From Candidatus Eiseniibacteriota bacterium (lineage in GTDB: Bacteria; Eisenbacteria; RBG-16-71-46; CAIMUX01; WJJG01): 6,086 nt of DNA. The DNA is taken from NCBI GenBank assembly GCA_016867695.1, contig VGIY01000164.1, forward strand, positions 1 through 6,086. The letters are read 5' to 3'. Below, one piece after another: positions 1-6,086 of the stretch. Position 1 is the stretch's first letter, and each line of letters starts with the position of its first letter. The translations under genes were made by a program, and so were the position numbers. The notes beneath the pieces are model-generated. The model was not told the DNA's origin, searched no databases, and worked only from the letters and a program-made list of their open reading frames with translations.

Positions 1-546
1 CGTGCCTCCGCCCGGCGCGGTGTAGGTGGCGCTCGCCTCTTTCCAGTAGACCCGCTCGATGCGCCAGGAACCGTGCAGCGAGACCCTGGCGCCCAGCATC
101 GCCTGAACACCGCCGCCGAAGGCGGCCCCCGGGCCTTCCGTCTTGTATGTGAATCGTCCCCTCCGGGATTCGAGCGAGTAGCCGCCCAGGCCGCCGAAGA
201 GGTAGGGGCGCGTCCCGTGTCCGGCGCGGAACAGGAAGACGGCGTCGATCGTGCCGCCGCCGAAGCGCAGGTCGATGCCCGCGTCGTTGGTCGCGTGATC
301 GGCCGCGGCTCCGTAGAGGCGCAGCATGAACCCGGGTGTGATCAGGTACCCCGCCTGGAAGCCGGCGCCCGGCGCGGTCTCGTCGACGATGATCTCGACG
401 GCATCGTCGTTCTCGCCGATCGTGCTCCAGACGCCGTCCAGCCCGACGAGCCAACGACCCTGCTGCGCCGGCGCCGCGCCCACGGCGATCAGGAGGGGAA
501 GAAGCAGGACGCCGAGACGACTGCGGAACTTCGACCTGGGACTCAT
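1..546 (-). CDS. Secreted small outer-membrane beta-barrel protein, 3' end outside window
   Basis: The first 182 residues are present and the frame is open to the window edge. The start ATG (546-544) is chosen because a strong AGGAGGTG ribosome binding site lies 6 bases upstream and a Sec signal peptide follows at once: basic residues R4, K6, R8, R10, a hydrophobic core at about 11-24 (LGVLLLPLLIAVGAA), and an Ala-Pro-Ala cleavage motif at 25-27 before Q28. The mature part alternates polar and nonpolar residues with many Gly and aromatic residues, as in membrane beta strands: about 31-42, 60-69, 72-82, 90-96, 100-108, 113-125 (RPYLFGGLGGYSL), 130-136, 141-150 and 153-165. The RPYLFGGLGGY stretch resembles small OmpW/OmpA-like barrels of the generic OMP beta-barrel family. 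No enzymatic motif is seen; a porin, adhesion or structural role cannot be separated. It probably has its own promoter (695-724). Confident as a secreted barrel protein, not as to function. Confidence 0.85.
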   Translation of the reverse strand, partial: MSPRSKFRSRLGVLLLPLLIAVGAAPAQQGRWLVGLDGVWSTIGENDDAVEIIVDETAPGAGFQAGYLITPGFMLRLYGAAADHATNDAGIDLRFGGGTIDAVFLFRAGHGTRPYLFGGLGGYSLESRRGRFTYKTEGPGAAFGGGVQAMLGARVSLHGSWRIERVYWKEASATYTAPGGGT

Positions 547-550
547 GGGA

Positions 551-558
551 CACCTCCT
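551..558 (-). promoter_or_regulatory. Shine-Dalgarno site of the small barrel gene
   Basis: Read on the minus strand the site is AGGAGGTG. Its AGGAGG core ends 6 bases before the ATG at 546. It is a near-perfect match to the 16S rRNA tail and fixes the start codon. It contrasts with the radical SAM gene, which has no such site. Confidence 0.85.
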
Positions 559-618
559 CGCCCGTCCGGGGCGCGCCGCCCCCCCGTGCGCGGCGCTCGC
601 CGCCGCGGAGGAGGAGGG
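551..618 (-). promoter_or_regulatory. GC-rich leader with possible Shine-Dalgarno sequestration
   Basis: On the transcribed strand, bases 618-607 read CCCTCCTCCTCC. Part of this (CCTCCTC) is complementary to GAGGAGG at 559-553, which includes the ribosome binding site, so a 7-base-pair stem could hide that site. Two small hairpins would sit inside the loop: 590-594 paired with 599-603 (4-base loop), and GGGGCG/CGCCCC at 568-573 paired with 577-582 (3-base loop). A run of seven G (transcript sense) is at 579-585. Complementarity is seen directly; any regulatory role is inference, and such GC-rich DNA folds easily by chance. Confidence 0.3.
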
Positions 619-627
619 TTCGCCGAA

Positions 628-646
628 ACCCTTGCGGACCAAGGGT
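628..646 (-). promoter_or_regulatory. Perfect 7-bp stem-loop in the leader of the small barrel gene
   Basis: The arms ACCCTTG (628-634) and CAAGGGT (640-646) are perfect inverted repeats around a 5-base loop. In transcript sense the stem is followed by a very short T run (TTTCGG, the first T lying in the stem), so it is a weak intrinsic-terminator candidate. It lies about 40 bases after the predicted transcription start and about 80 bases before the start codon. It might be an attenuator, a leader-stabilising hairpin, or a terminator for read-through from the upstream radical SAM gene. It is less GC-rich than its surroundings, so chance is a poorer explanation than for other dyads here. Confidence 0.4.
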
Positions 647-694
647 AATCTGCACACTGGGTCTCGGCCCGGCGAGCCGCTCGATCGATGCCTC

Positions 695-724
695 ATCGTA
701 TGGGCTCGCGCGCACGCGGGTCAA
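695..724 (-). promoter_or_regulatory. Predicted sigma-70-type promoter for the small barrel gene
   Basis: On the minus strand TTGACC (724-719) matches the -35 consensus at 5 of 6 positions, and TACGAT (700-695) matches the -10 consensus at 4 of 6 including the key TA...T. The spacer is 18 bases. Transcription would begin near 687-689, giving a leader of about 140 bases before the ATG at 546. A short dyad CGATG-CCT-CATCG (686-698) overlaps the -10 and start region and could be an operator, but its 5-base arms are weak evidence. The AT-richer hexamers stand out in a very GC-rich gap. Confidence 0.5.
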
Positions 725-763
725 CGCACATCGGCGGGCAACGGCGACTCCGCCGCGGCGGCG

Positions 764-784
764 GCGAGCGCGAACGGCGCTCGC
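764..784 (-). terminator. 8-bp stem-loop directly after the radical SAM stop codon
   Basis: Perfect arms GCGAGCGC (764-771) and GCGCTCGC (777-784) flank a 5-base loop, beginning one base after the TAG stop at 788-786. The position suits transcript termination or 3'-end protection of the receptor/radical SAM operon. There is no T tract after the stem; the downstream sequence is a GCC/GGC-rich run including the palindrome CCGCCGCGGCGG (750-761). It is therefore not a canonical intrinsic terminator, and Rho-dependent termination or mRNA stabilisation is as likely. Confidence 0.4.
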
Positions 785-785
785 G

Positions 786-3563
786 CTAGTTCGCTTCGTC
801 CCCGCGCCGGTCGACCTCGTCGCCGCCTGGTCGCGGGTCGAGCGGGCGGCCGTCCTCGCCGAGCAGCCGTTCGCGGACGATAAGGCAGCGGGCCAGCTCC
901 TCGGCCGACCAGGCGAAGATCTCGCGCAGGAGCGGAAGGGGCCCGAGCACATGCCCGTCGCGCTCCTGGAGGAGCAGCCGCGCCTCGAGGATGACGCGCG
1001 CGTTCGCTTCGCGGGAGCGGAGTTCGCCTCCGCGGTGCTCGCCTTCATGGCGCTCGCCGGCGCCGGGCTCGCCGGCGAGCCAGGCCATCGCCGCGACGCA
1101 GCGGCGGAGATCGATCGTGCGCCTGCGCCCCTTGGAGGGCTTGCCGTAGGGCAGAGCGCCGGCGGCGTGGAACTGCTCCAGCCGCCCCTCGCGCCTCGCC
1201 CGGGCGGCCAGATCGGCGGGGATCTCGACGCGGTAGAGGGCGGCGGCGGCCGCCGCCGCCAGGCTCGCCGCGCGCGCGGCGGCGGGACGCGCCTCGAAGA
1301 ACTCGAGCCCGCGCGGCGCCAGCGCGTTCAGGCCGGCGAGATCCTCGGCCCCCGGAGCGCGCCACAGGTAGAGGTCGACCAGCTCGCGCTCGCCGGCCAC
1401 GCCCAGCGGGAGCGGCGGGCCGTAGGCGATGCGCGGGTGGGGGCGATGGCCCTGGGAGAAGGCCAGCGGCCAGCGGGCCATGCGCAGCAGCCGGGCCAGG
1501 AGGCGGCCCGTCTCCAGGTGGGCGATGAAGCGCAGCGGCCCGGTCTTGCGATAGCCCAGCCGGATGCGCAGGGGTAGGCCGTCGGGTCCCGAGCCCTCTC
1601 CCTCTCCGATCGTGCCGGCCCGCCCCTGCCCGTCATCCCCCTCCGCGCTCTCCCGCCGCGGGCCGCTGGCGATCGCGCTCGCCCCGGCGAGCCCCAGTCT
1701 CTCCGCCAGCCCGCGCGCCAGCTCGCGCCACGCCTCCTCGTCGGGCGGCGCGGCGATCCTGCGGTCCTGCGGCCCTCCCAGGCCGCACATCGTGCAGGCG
1801 CCGTCGCGGCAGTCGGGCGTCGACTCCCCGCGCAGCGCGCGCTCGCGCTCGCGCCGCAGCCAGCTCTTGCGCACGCCGAGGTCGATGTGGTCCCAGGGCA
1901 GGGGCAGGTCGGGATCCCGCGCGCCCGTGTGGAGCTCCGGGTCGACCCCGCACTCCGCGAGCGCGCGCTCCCAGCGCCCGACCGAGAAGTGCTCGCTCCA
2001 GCCCTCGAAGCGCCCGCCCGCGGCCCACACCCGGCGGATCAGCGTCCCGCAGCGGCGATCGCCGCGGGCGAGGAGAGCCTCGACCCACGAGGGTTCGACG
2101 GCATGGGTCTTCACCTCCGACCAGGGCGTCGACAGCCGGGCGCGCAGGAAGTCCATCCTCGCCCGCAGCTCGGCGCGGTCTGCGAAGGGCTCCCACTGGA
2201 AGGGGGTCTGCGCCTTGGGCACGAAGGCGCCGACGCTCACCGTCACGCGCGGGCCGGCCGCGCGCGCTCGACCGAGCGGCCGCAGCCTCTCGACCAGCGC
2301 CGCCAGGCCCTCGATGTCGTCGCGGGTCTCCGTCGGCAGGCCGACCATGAAGTAGAGCTTCACCCGCCGCCAGCCGCGCTCGTAGGCGGCGGCGACCGCC
2401 TGCAGCAGGTCCTCGTCGCGGATGCCCTTGTTGATCACATCGCGCAGCCGCTGCGTGCCCGCCTCGGGAGCGAAGGTCAGGCCGGTCTTGCGCGCGCGGG
2501 CGACGAGCCCGGCCAGCTCCACGCCGAAGGAGTCGGCGCGCAGCGAGGAGAAGCTGATCCCGGTGCGCGCCGGCGCGAGAGCGTCCATCAGCGCGCGGGC
2601 CAGCGGCTCGATCTGCGAGTAGTCGGCGCTGGAGAGCGAGGAGAGGCTGATCTCGTCCCATCCCGTGGCCGCCAGCCCGTCGGCGACGAGGTCGACGAGC
2701 GTGCGCGGGCTGCGTTCGCGCAGCGGCCTGTAGAAGATGCCCGCCTGGCAGAAGCGGCAACCGTGGGTGCAGCCGCGCTGGATCTCGAGCGTCAGGCGGT
2801 CCTGGACCGCCTCGATCAGCGGGACGACCGGGGCGCGCGGGTAGGGCGCCGCGTCGAGGTCGGCGACGTGGACGCGGCGCACGGGCATCGGCACATCGGC
2901 CCGCGGCTCCACGCCGACCTGGCGGCCGCCGCAATAGCGCGGGGCGTAGAAGCCCGGCGCGTAGACGCCCGGGATGCGGGTGAGCGCCAGCAGGCGCTGC
3001 GCGCGCGTGCGGCCGCGCAGCTCGAGCAGCCGCCGGCTGATCTCGGGCGCCGCCTCCTCGCCGTCGCCGATCAGGAAGAAGTCGACGAAGTCGGCCAGCG
3101 GCTCGGGGTTTCCGGTGCAGGGCCCGCCGGCGGCGATCAGCGGATCCTCTTCGCCGCGCGCCGCGCTCTCCAGGGGGATGCCCGCCAGATCGAGGAGGTT
3201 GAGGATGTTCGTGGCCAGGAGCTCGTAGGGCCAGGAGAAGCCGAGCAGATCGAAGTCGCGCGCCGGCCGGCGGCTCTCGAGGCCGAAGAGGGGCAGGCGC
3301 GCGTCGCGCAGCCGCTGCTCCATGTCGATCCAGGGGGCGAAGGCCCGCTCGGCGTGGCTGTGTGGATCGCGGTTGAGGATGTCGTAGAGGATACGCAGCC
3401 CGAGGTGGCTCATCCCCAGCTCGTAGGTGTCGGGAAGGATCAGCAGCCAGCGCGTGCGCTCCTCTCGCCAGTCGCCGTAGCGGGCGTGGATCTCCCCGTT
3501 CAGATAGCGCGCCGGCTTCTCGACCAGCGGCAGGAGCGCCTCTATCGCCTCGGCCAGCCGCAT
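786..3563 (-). CDS. B12-binding-like radical SAM protein fused to DUF2344 (TIGR03960/TIGR03936 type)
   Basis: A complete protein of 925 residues, expected to be cytoplasmic, with no signal peptide or membrane segment. The N-terminus (VEKPARYLNGE, 14-24) matches the family start, supporting the ATG at 3563. Residues about 35-200 form the cobalamin-binding-like domain, including the family motif PDTYELGMSHLG (44-55). The radical SAM core follows (about 250-480): CTHGCRFC supplies the CX3CX2C [4Fe-4S] ligands C265, C269 and C272, followed by family blocks SLSSLSSADYS (306-316), FAPEAGTQRLRDVINKGI (364-381), LYFMVGLPTET (403-413) and FVPKAQTPFQW (447-457). A second cysteine group C585-X4-C590-X2-C593 lies near 581-596. 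A low-complexity Gly/Glu/Ser linker (about 625-662) leads to DUF2344 (about 664-905), with GPLRFIAHLETGRLL and FSQGHRPHPRIAYGPPLPLG as landmarks. The family's reaction and substrate are unknown to me. Its start overlaps the receptor stop (TGATG) without a Shine-Dalgarno, implying translational coupling. Family assignment is firm; function is not. Confidence 0.95.
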   Translation of the reverse strand: MRLAEAIEALLPLVEKPARYLNGEIHARYGDWREERTRWLLILPDTYELGMSHLGLRILYDILNRDPHSHAERAFAPWIDMEQRLRDARLPLFGLESRRPARDFDLLGFSWPYELLATNILNLLDLAGIPLESAARGEEDPLIAAGGPCTGNPEPLADFVDFFLIGDGEEAAPEISRRLLELRGRTRAQRLLALTRIPGVYAPGFYAPRYCGGRQVGVEPRADVPMPVRRVHVADLDAAPYPRAPVVPLIEAVQDRLTLEIQRGCTHGCRFCQAGIFYRPLRERSPRTLVDLVADGLAATGWDEISLSSLSSADYSQIEPLARALMDALAPARTGISFSSLRADSFGVELAGLVARARKTGLTFAPEAGTQRLRDVINKGIRDEDLLQAVAAAYERGWRRVKLYFMVGLPTETRDDIEGLAALVERLRPLGRARAAGPRVTVSVGAFVPKAQTPFQWEPFADRAELRARMDFLRARLSTPWSEVKTHAVEPSWVEALLARGDRRCGTLIRRVWAAGGRFEGWSEHFSVGRWERALAECGVDPELHTGARDPDLPLPWDHIDLGVRKSWLRRERERALRGESTPDCRDGACTMCGLGGPQDRRIAAPPDEEAWRELARGLAERLGLAGASAIASGPRRESAEGDDGQGRAGTIGEGEGSGPDGLPLRIRLGYRKTGPLRFIAHLETGRLLARLLRMARWPLAFSQGHRPHPRIAYGPPLPLGVAGERELVDLYLWRAPGAEDLAGLNALAPRGLEFFEARPAAARAASLAAAAAAALYRVEIPADLAARARREGRLEQFHAAGALPYGKPSKGRRRTIDLRRCVAAMAWLAGEPGAGERHEGEHRGGELRSREANARVILEARLLLQERDGHVLGPLPLLREIFAWSAEELARCLIVRERLLGEDGRPLDPRPGGDEVDRRGDEAN

Positions 3564-3565
3564 CA
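3561..3565 (-). promoter_or_regulatory. TGATG stop/start overlap coupling two genes
   Basis: The receptor stop TGA (3565-3563) and the radical SAM start ATG (3563-3561) share one base. The 20 or so bases before the ATG read, in coding sense, as the receptor codons for VEFFR and contain no AGGAGG-like element. Ribosomes ending the receptor probably re-initiate on the next gene. This indicates one transcript and linked expression, with the promoter upstream of the window. Confidence 0.8.
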
Positions 3566-6086
3566 GCGGAAGAACTCGACGCCCAGCCGGATCTGGAGCA
3601 TCCAGGGGATGTCGTAGTGCTCGGCCACCTTGGCGCGCGCGGCGTACAGGTCGCGGCCGGCCGCGGGCACGGCGTCGAGCGCGCATCCGGGCAAGTCGGC
3701 GCAGCCGTCGTCGTCGGGCTGACCGGTGGCGCGGTGGACGGCGACCGCGTTGGCGATGCCCAGCAGGTTCAGCACCTCGACGCGCAGCGTGAGGGCGCGC
3801 CGCGCGGCGAGCCAGCGCCGCTGCAGGGCGGCGTCGATCCTGAAGCGGGCGGGCATGCGCTGCCCGTTGCGCGGGAAGCCCGCCAGCGGCCGCTCCCAGG
3901 CGGGATCCGCCGGGCCTCGGCCCGCGCCGCTCGTTCCCGGCGCGAGCTCGGCCGGATGGACCAGCGTCTGGGTGAAGGGACGGCCGCTCTCGTAGGCGAG
4001 GAGCGCGCCGAGCGTCCAGTCGGCTCCCAGGAAGGGCAGGTCGGCGGGACGGACGAGCGCCAGGCTGAGCGCGTGCGTGCGGTCGGCGTTGGCCGGGCGG
4101 TACTCGCTGCGCTGCACCGCCGCGCCGTTGGCCACCCACTCGTCGAGGATCCCGCCCAGCGGCGTGGCGTAGCCCTCGCTGTCGTACTCGCCCTGCACCC
4201 GGTCGGGGTGAAGCCAGCGCAGATCGAGCAGCACCGGCTCGCAGCGATCGCTCTCGATGCGCGCCAGGTCGTAGGAGAGCCTCGTCCAGAAGGCTCCCCC
4301 GGGATCGCCCGCTTCGGCCTCGAAGTGCAGGCCGCGGCGGCGAAGCGTGGCGCCGTTCTCGTAGACCGGCACGGCCGCGGAGAAGAGCCCGGTCGCCCCG
4401 TCGAGGTCCGCGCTCGTCGTCGTCAACGCGTCGGTGATGCGGCCGGCGTGGCCGGCGAGCGCGAGTCGCAGCCGCCGCCCGGCGACGGATAGCGGCAGGG
4501 CGCATCCGATCTCGGCGCCCTGCTCGCGCTCCGGCCGAAGCGCCGGGTTGCCCATGACGCCCTCCGGGCGGACCTGGCGGAGGTAGGCGCGCGGGCCGTA
4601 GAGCGCCTCCAGCGGAGGCGGGAGGGCCTGCTGGAAGAGCAGGCCCCACCAGCGGAACCCGCGCGGCGCGCCGCCGCCGAGTCCGAGATAGGCCTCGGGC
4701 ACGAGCGACGGGGAGGTGCCGGCGAGATCCTCGGGATCGAGGCGGGCGTCGCCGCCGAAGGGCCGGCGGATGTCGGCGAGCGCCGAGTCCCCCGAGGCGA
4801 AGGTGAGCGCGCCGGCCGAGAAGCGCCCGCGCAAGGCTCCCAGCCGCGCGCGGGCGGTGACGGCGGCGCGGCTAGTGAAGGCGCGGCCCGGCGGGGTGAA
4901 GGCGTCCGACGCCTCGCCCTTCTCCGGATCGTAGCCGACGACCAGCGCGCGCTGGGCGATGGCCGGGCCGGTGTCGGCCTGGATCTCCGTGGGCGAGTAG
5001 TGGTCGAAGCGCCGGTAGGTCTGGCGCGCCGCGGAGAGGGAGAGGGCGAGGTGCGTCTCGCGCCCGGCGGCGTGGGCGAGCCGCAGCCGGCCCGCCGCCT
5101 CCGTGGAACGCTTCCACTGGTAGTAGTCGAACACGTGCGCGTCGACGAGCGCCTCCGGGTCGTCGCCCTGCCAGTAGAGACCGCTCTCGTCCGCGCCCGC
5201 GTTGCCCGCCGGCTGGTAGTACTCGCGCACATCGCCGCGGAGCAGGCCGTCGCCGAGCGAGTTCTGCCAGCTCGAGAGCTCCAGCGTCGCCGCCGCCCGC
5301 GTGCGCGGCCCCAGCCGCAGCGTCGCCGTCGTGCTGGATCGCAACGCGGCCAGATCCTCCGTCGGCGCGTGCTCGCTGTTGAAGCGGTAGATCTCGAGGA
5401 AGTGGTCGTGCCTCTCGCCCCGCGCCTCGAAGTGGCTGCTCAGACCCCAGGCGGCCCCGCCGGCCGCCCCGGGGCCCTGCGCCTCGACGGCGGTCGCGGC
5501 GATCGCGCCCGGAGCGGCCGGGCCCAGCTCGAGCGCGCCGGCCAGATCGATCGCGCGGGCGCCGTTGTGGGGCAGGACGCGGTCCCTCGCCGCGCGCGGA
5601 TCCGCGCTGCGCGCCCCCGTGTATCGCGCCCAGGCCTCGGCGCGCGCCTCGACTCCGCCCGGGCGCAAGCGGGGCAGCCGCGCGCTCAAGGCGCCCTCGA
5701 GCGCCTCGGGCGAGCGCGCCTCGAGGCCCGCGGCGATCATGCCGCCGGCGCGGTCGCGGCCGAACCAGACCCGCGAGGGGCTCTCCGCCGCCGGGCCGGG
5801 CGACCAGGCGACGAACGCCGCGCCGGAGCCGGGACCGAGCGCCGGCTCGAGCTCGCGCCGTTCGGACGCCAAGTCGAGCGGCGCGCCCTCGACGGTCGCT
5901 CCCGGGCGCCAGCGCTCGCTCGTGCCGAGCGCGTCGATTTGCCTCGAGACGCTGCCCGGAAGCCGGGCCGTGAGCGCCGCCGGGAGGAGCAGCAGCGCGC
6001 CGCGGCCGTCGCCGTGGCCGGCGCTCGCCCGCGGCGGTCCCGCGGCGGGATCGATCTCGACGAGCGTCGTCAAGTCGTCCCAGACG
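3563..6086 (-). CDS. TonB-dependent-receptor-like outer-membrane beta-barrel protein, 5' part missing
   Basis: The last 840 residues are present, in frame from base 6085, with the true start outside the window. A TTG at 6073 could be read as a start but is followed by no signal peptide, and the frame is open upstream with VWDD, so this is an internal region. Residues from about 190 on show repeated amphipathic strands with aromatic girdles. TonB-receptor landmarks appear in the expected order: NPALRPEREQGAEIG (513-527), the NADRTHALSLAL strand (666-677), YESGRPFTQ (698-706), the RFRIDAALQRRW and LTLRVEVLNLLGIANA strands (747-780), and a final strand MLQIRLGVEFFR ending in Phe-Arg. These are typical of the barrel C-terminus recognised by the BAM machinery. 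The plug and TonB box are not visible and would lie upstream. The first 180 or so residues are Ala/Gly/Pro-rich and carry no motif I recognise. The ligand cannot be named. The gene is coupled to the radical SAM gene downstream. Confidence 0.8.
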   Translation of the reverse strand, partial: VWDDLTTLVEIDPAAGPPRASAGHGDGRGALLLLPAALTARLPGSVSRQIDALGTSERWRPGATVEGAPLDLASERRELEPALGPGSGAAFVAWSPGPAAESPSRVWFGRDRAGGMIAAGLEARSPEALEGALSARLPRLRPGGVEARAEAWARYTGARSADPRAARDRVLPHNGARAIDLAGALELGPAAPGAIAATAVEAQGPGAAGGAAWGLSSHFEARGERHDHFLEIYRFNSEHAPTEDLAALRSSTTATLRLGPRTRAAATLELSSWQNSLGDGLLRGDVREYYQPAGNAGADESGLYWQGDDPEALVDAHVFDYYQWKRSTEAAGRLRLAHAAGRETHLALSLSAARQTYRRFDHYSPTEIQADTGPAIAQRALVVGYDPEKGEASDAFTPPGRAFTSRAAVTARARLGALRGRFSAGALTFASGDSALADIRRPFGGDARLDPEDLAGTSPSLVPEAYLGLGGGAPRGFRWWGLLFQQALPPPLEALYGPRAYLRQVRPEGVMGNPALRPEREQGAEIGCALPLSVAGRRLRLALAGHAGRITDALTTTSADLDGATGLFSAAVPVYENGATLRRRGLHFEAEAGDPGGAFWTRLSYDLARIESDRCEPVLLDLRWLHPDRVQGEYDSEGYATPLGGILDEWVANGAAVQRSEYRPANADRTHALSLALVRPADLPFLGADWTLGALLAYESGRPFTQTLVHPAELAPGTSGAGRGPADPAWERPLAGFPRNGQRMPARFRIDAALQRRWLAARRALTLRVEVLNLLGIANAVAVHRATGQPDDDGCADLPGCALDAVPAAGRDLYAARAKVAEHYDIPWMLQIRLGVEFFR

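Noticed and set aside
73..883. Two plus-strand open frames across the small barrel gene and the intergenic gap
   Set aside because: They are antisense to a barrel gene with a convincing signal peptide and ribosome site, are low in complexity, and lack a ribosome site or known motif.
1066..1081. 16-base perfect palindrome GGCTCGCCGGCGAGCC, with a partial direct repeat just beside it (GCTCGCCGGCG at 1052-1062)
   Set aside because: It lies within the coding sequence for a Gly/Glu/Pro/Ala-rich loop of the DUF2344 domain; codon choice in very GC-rich DNA makes such palindromes common, and nothing else suggests a binding site or mobile-element end.
1887..3617. Long open frame (576 codons) on the plus strand opposite the radical SAM gene
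   Set aside because: Very high GC removes stop codons from antisense frames. The product has no recognisable motif, and the opposite strand encodes a firmly identified family.
3564..4649. In-frame extension of the radical SAM reading frame upstream by about 360 codons, inside the receptor gene
   Set aside because: The extension is Arg/Ala/Gly/Pro-rich with no recognisable domain, is a shifted frame of the clear receptor coding sequence, and the family N-terminus begins exactly at the ATG at 3563.
6071..6073. TTG as the true start of the receptor-like gene
   Set aside because: No ribosome site or signal peptide follows, the frame stays open to the window edge, and an outer-membrane barrel needs an N-terminal export signal, so the start must lie upstream.

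Overview
This is a very GC-rich window with all three real genes on the minus strand; read in that direction they run from high to low coordinates. The two outer-membrane beta-barrel proteins, one with a clear Sec signal peptide, point to a diderm (Gram-negative type) bacterium. GC content, codon use and the unusual pairing of genes would fit one of the high-GC, poorly cultivated phyla, but the sequence does not fix the taxon. No tRNA, rRNA, CRISPR array, insertion sequence or phage gene was seen.

Layout in transcription order: (1) 6086-3563, the 3' part of a large TonB-dependent-receptor-like outer-membrane protein whose start and any plug domain lie outside the window. (2) 3563-786, a complete 925-residue protein joining a B12-binding-like radical SAM enzyme to a C-terminal DUF2344 domain (TIGR03960/TIGR03936 type). 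It starts in a TGATG overlap with the receptor stop and has no visible ribosome binding site of its own, so the two are very probably co-transcribed and translationally coupled. (3) A 239-base gap (785-547) holding a stem-loop next to the radical SAM stop, a sigma-70-like promoter, a second stem-loop and a GC-rich leader that could mask the next ribosome binding site. (4) 546-1, the N-terminal 182 residues of a secreted small beta-barrel outer-membrane protein that runs off the window.

The genes do not make an obvious pathway. The receptor is at the outer membrane and the radical SAM protein should be cytoplasmic, yet they share a tight operon junction. The last gene appears to be its own transcription unit. 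The most notable points are the receptor/radical SAM coupling, the Tyr in place of the cobalamin-ligand His in the radical SAM protein, its second cysteine cluster, and the structured leader of the small barrel gene. None amounts to a demonstrated new system.
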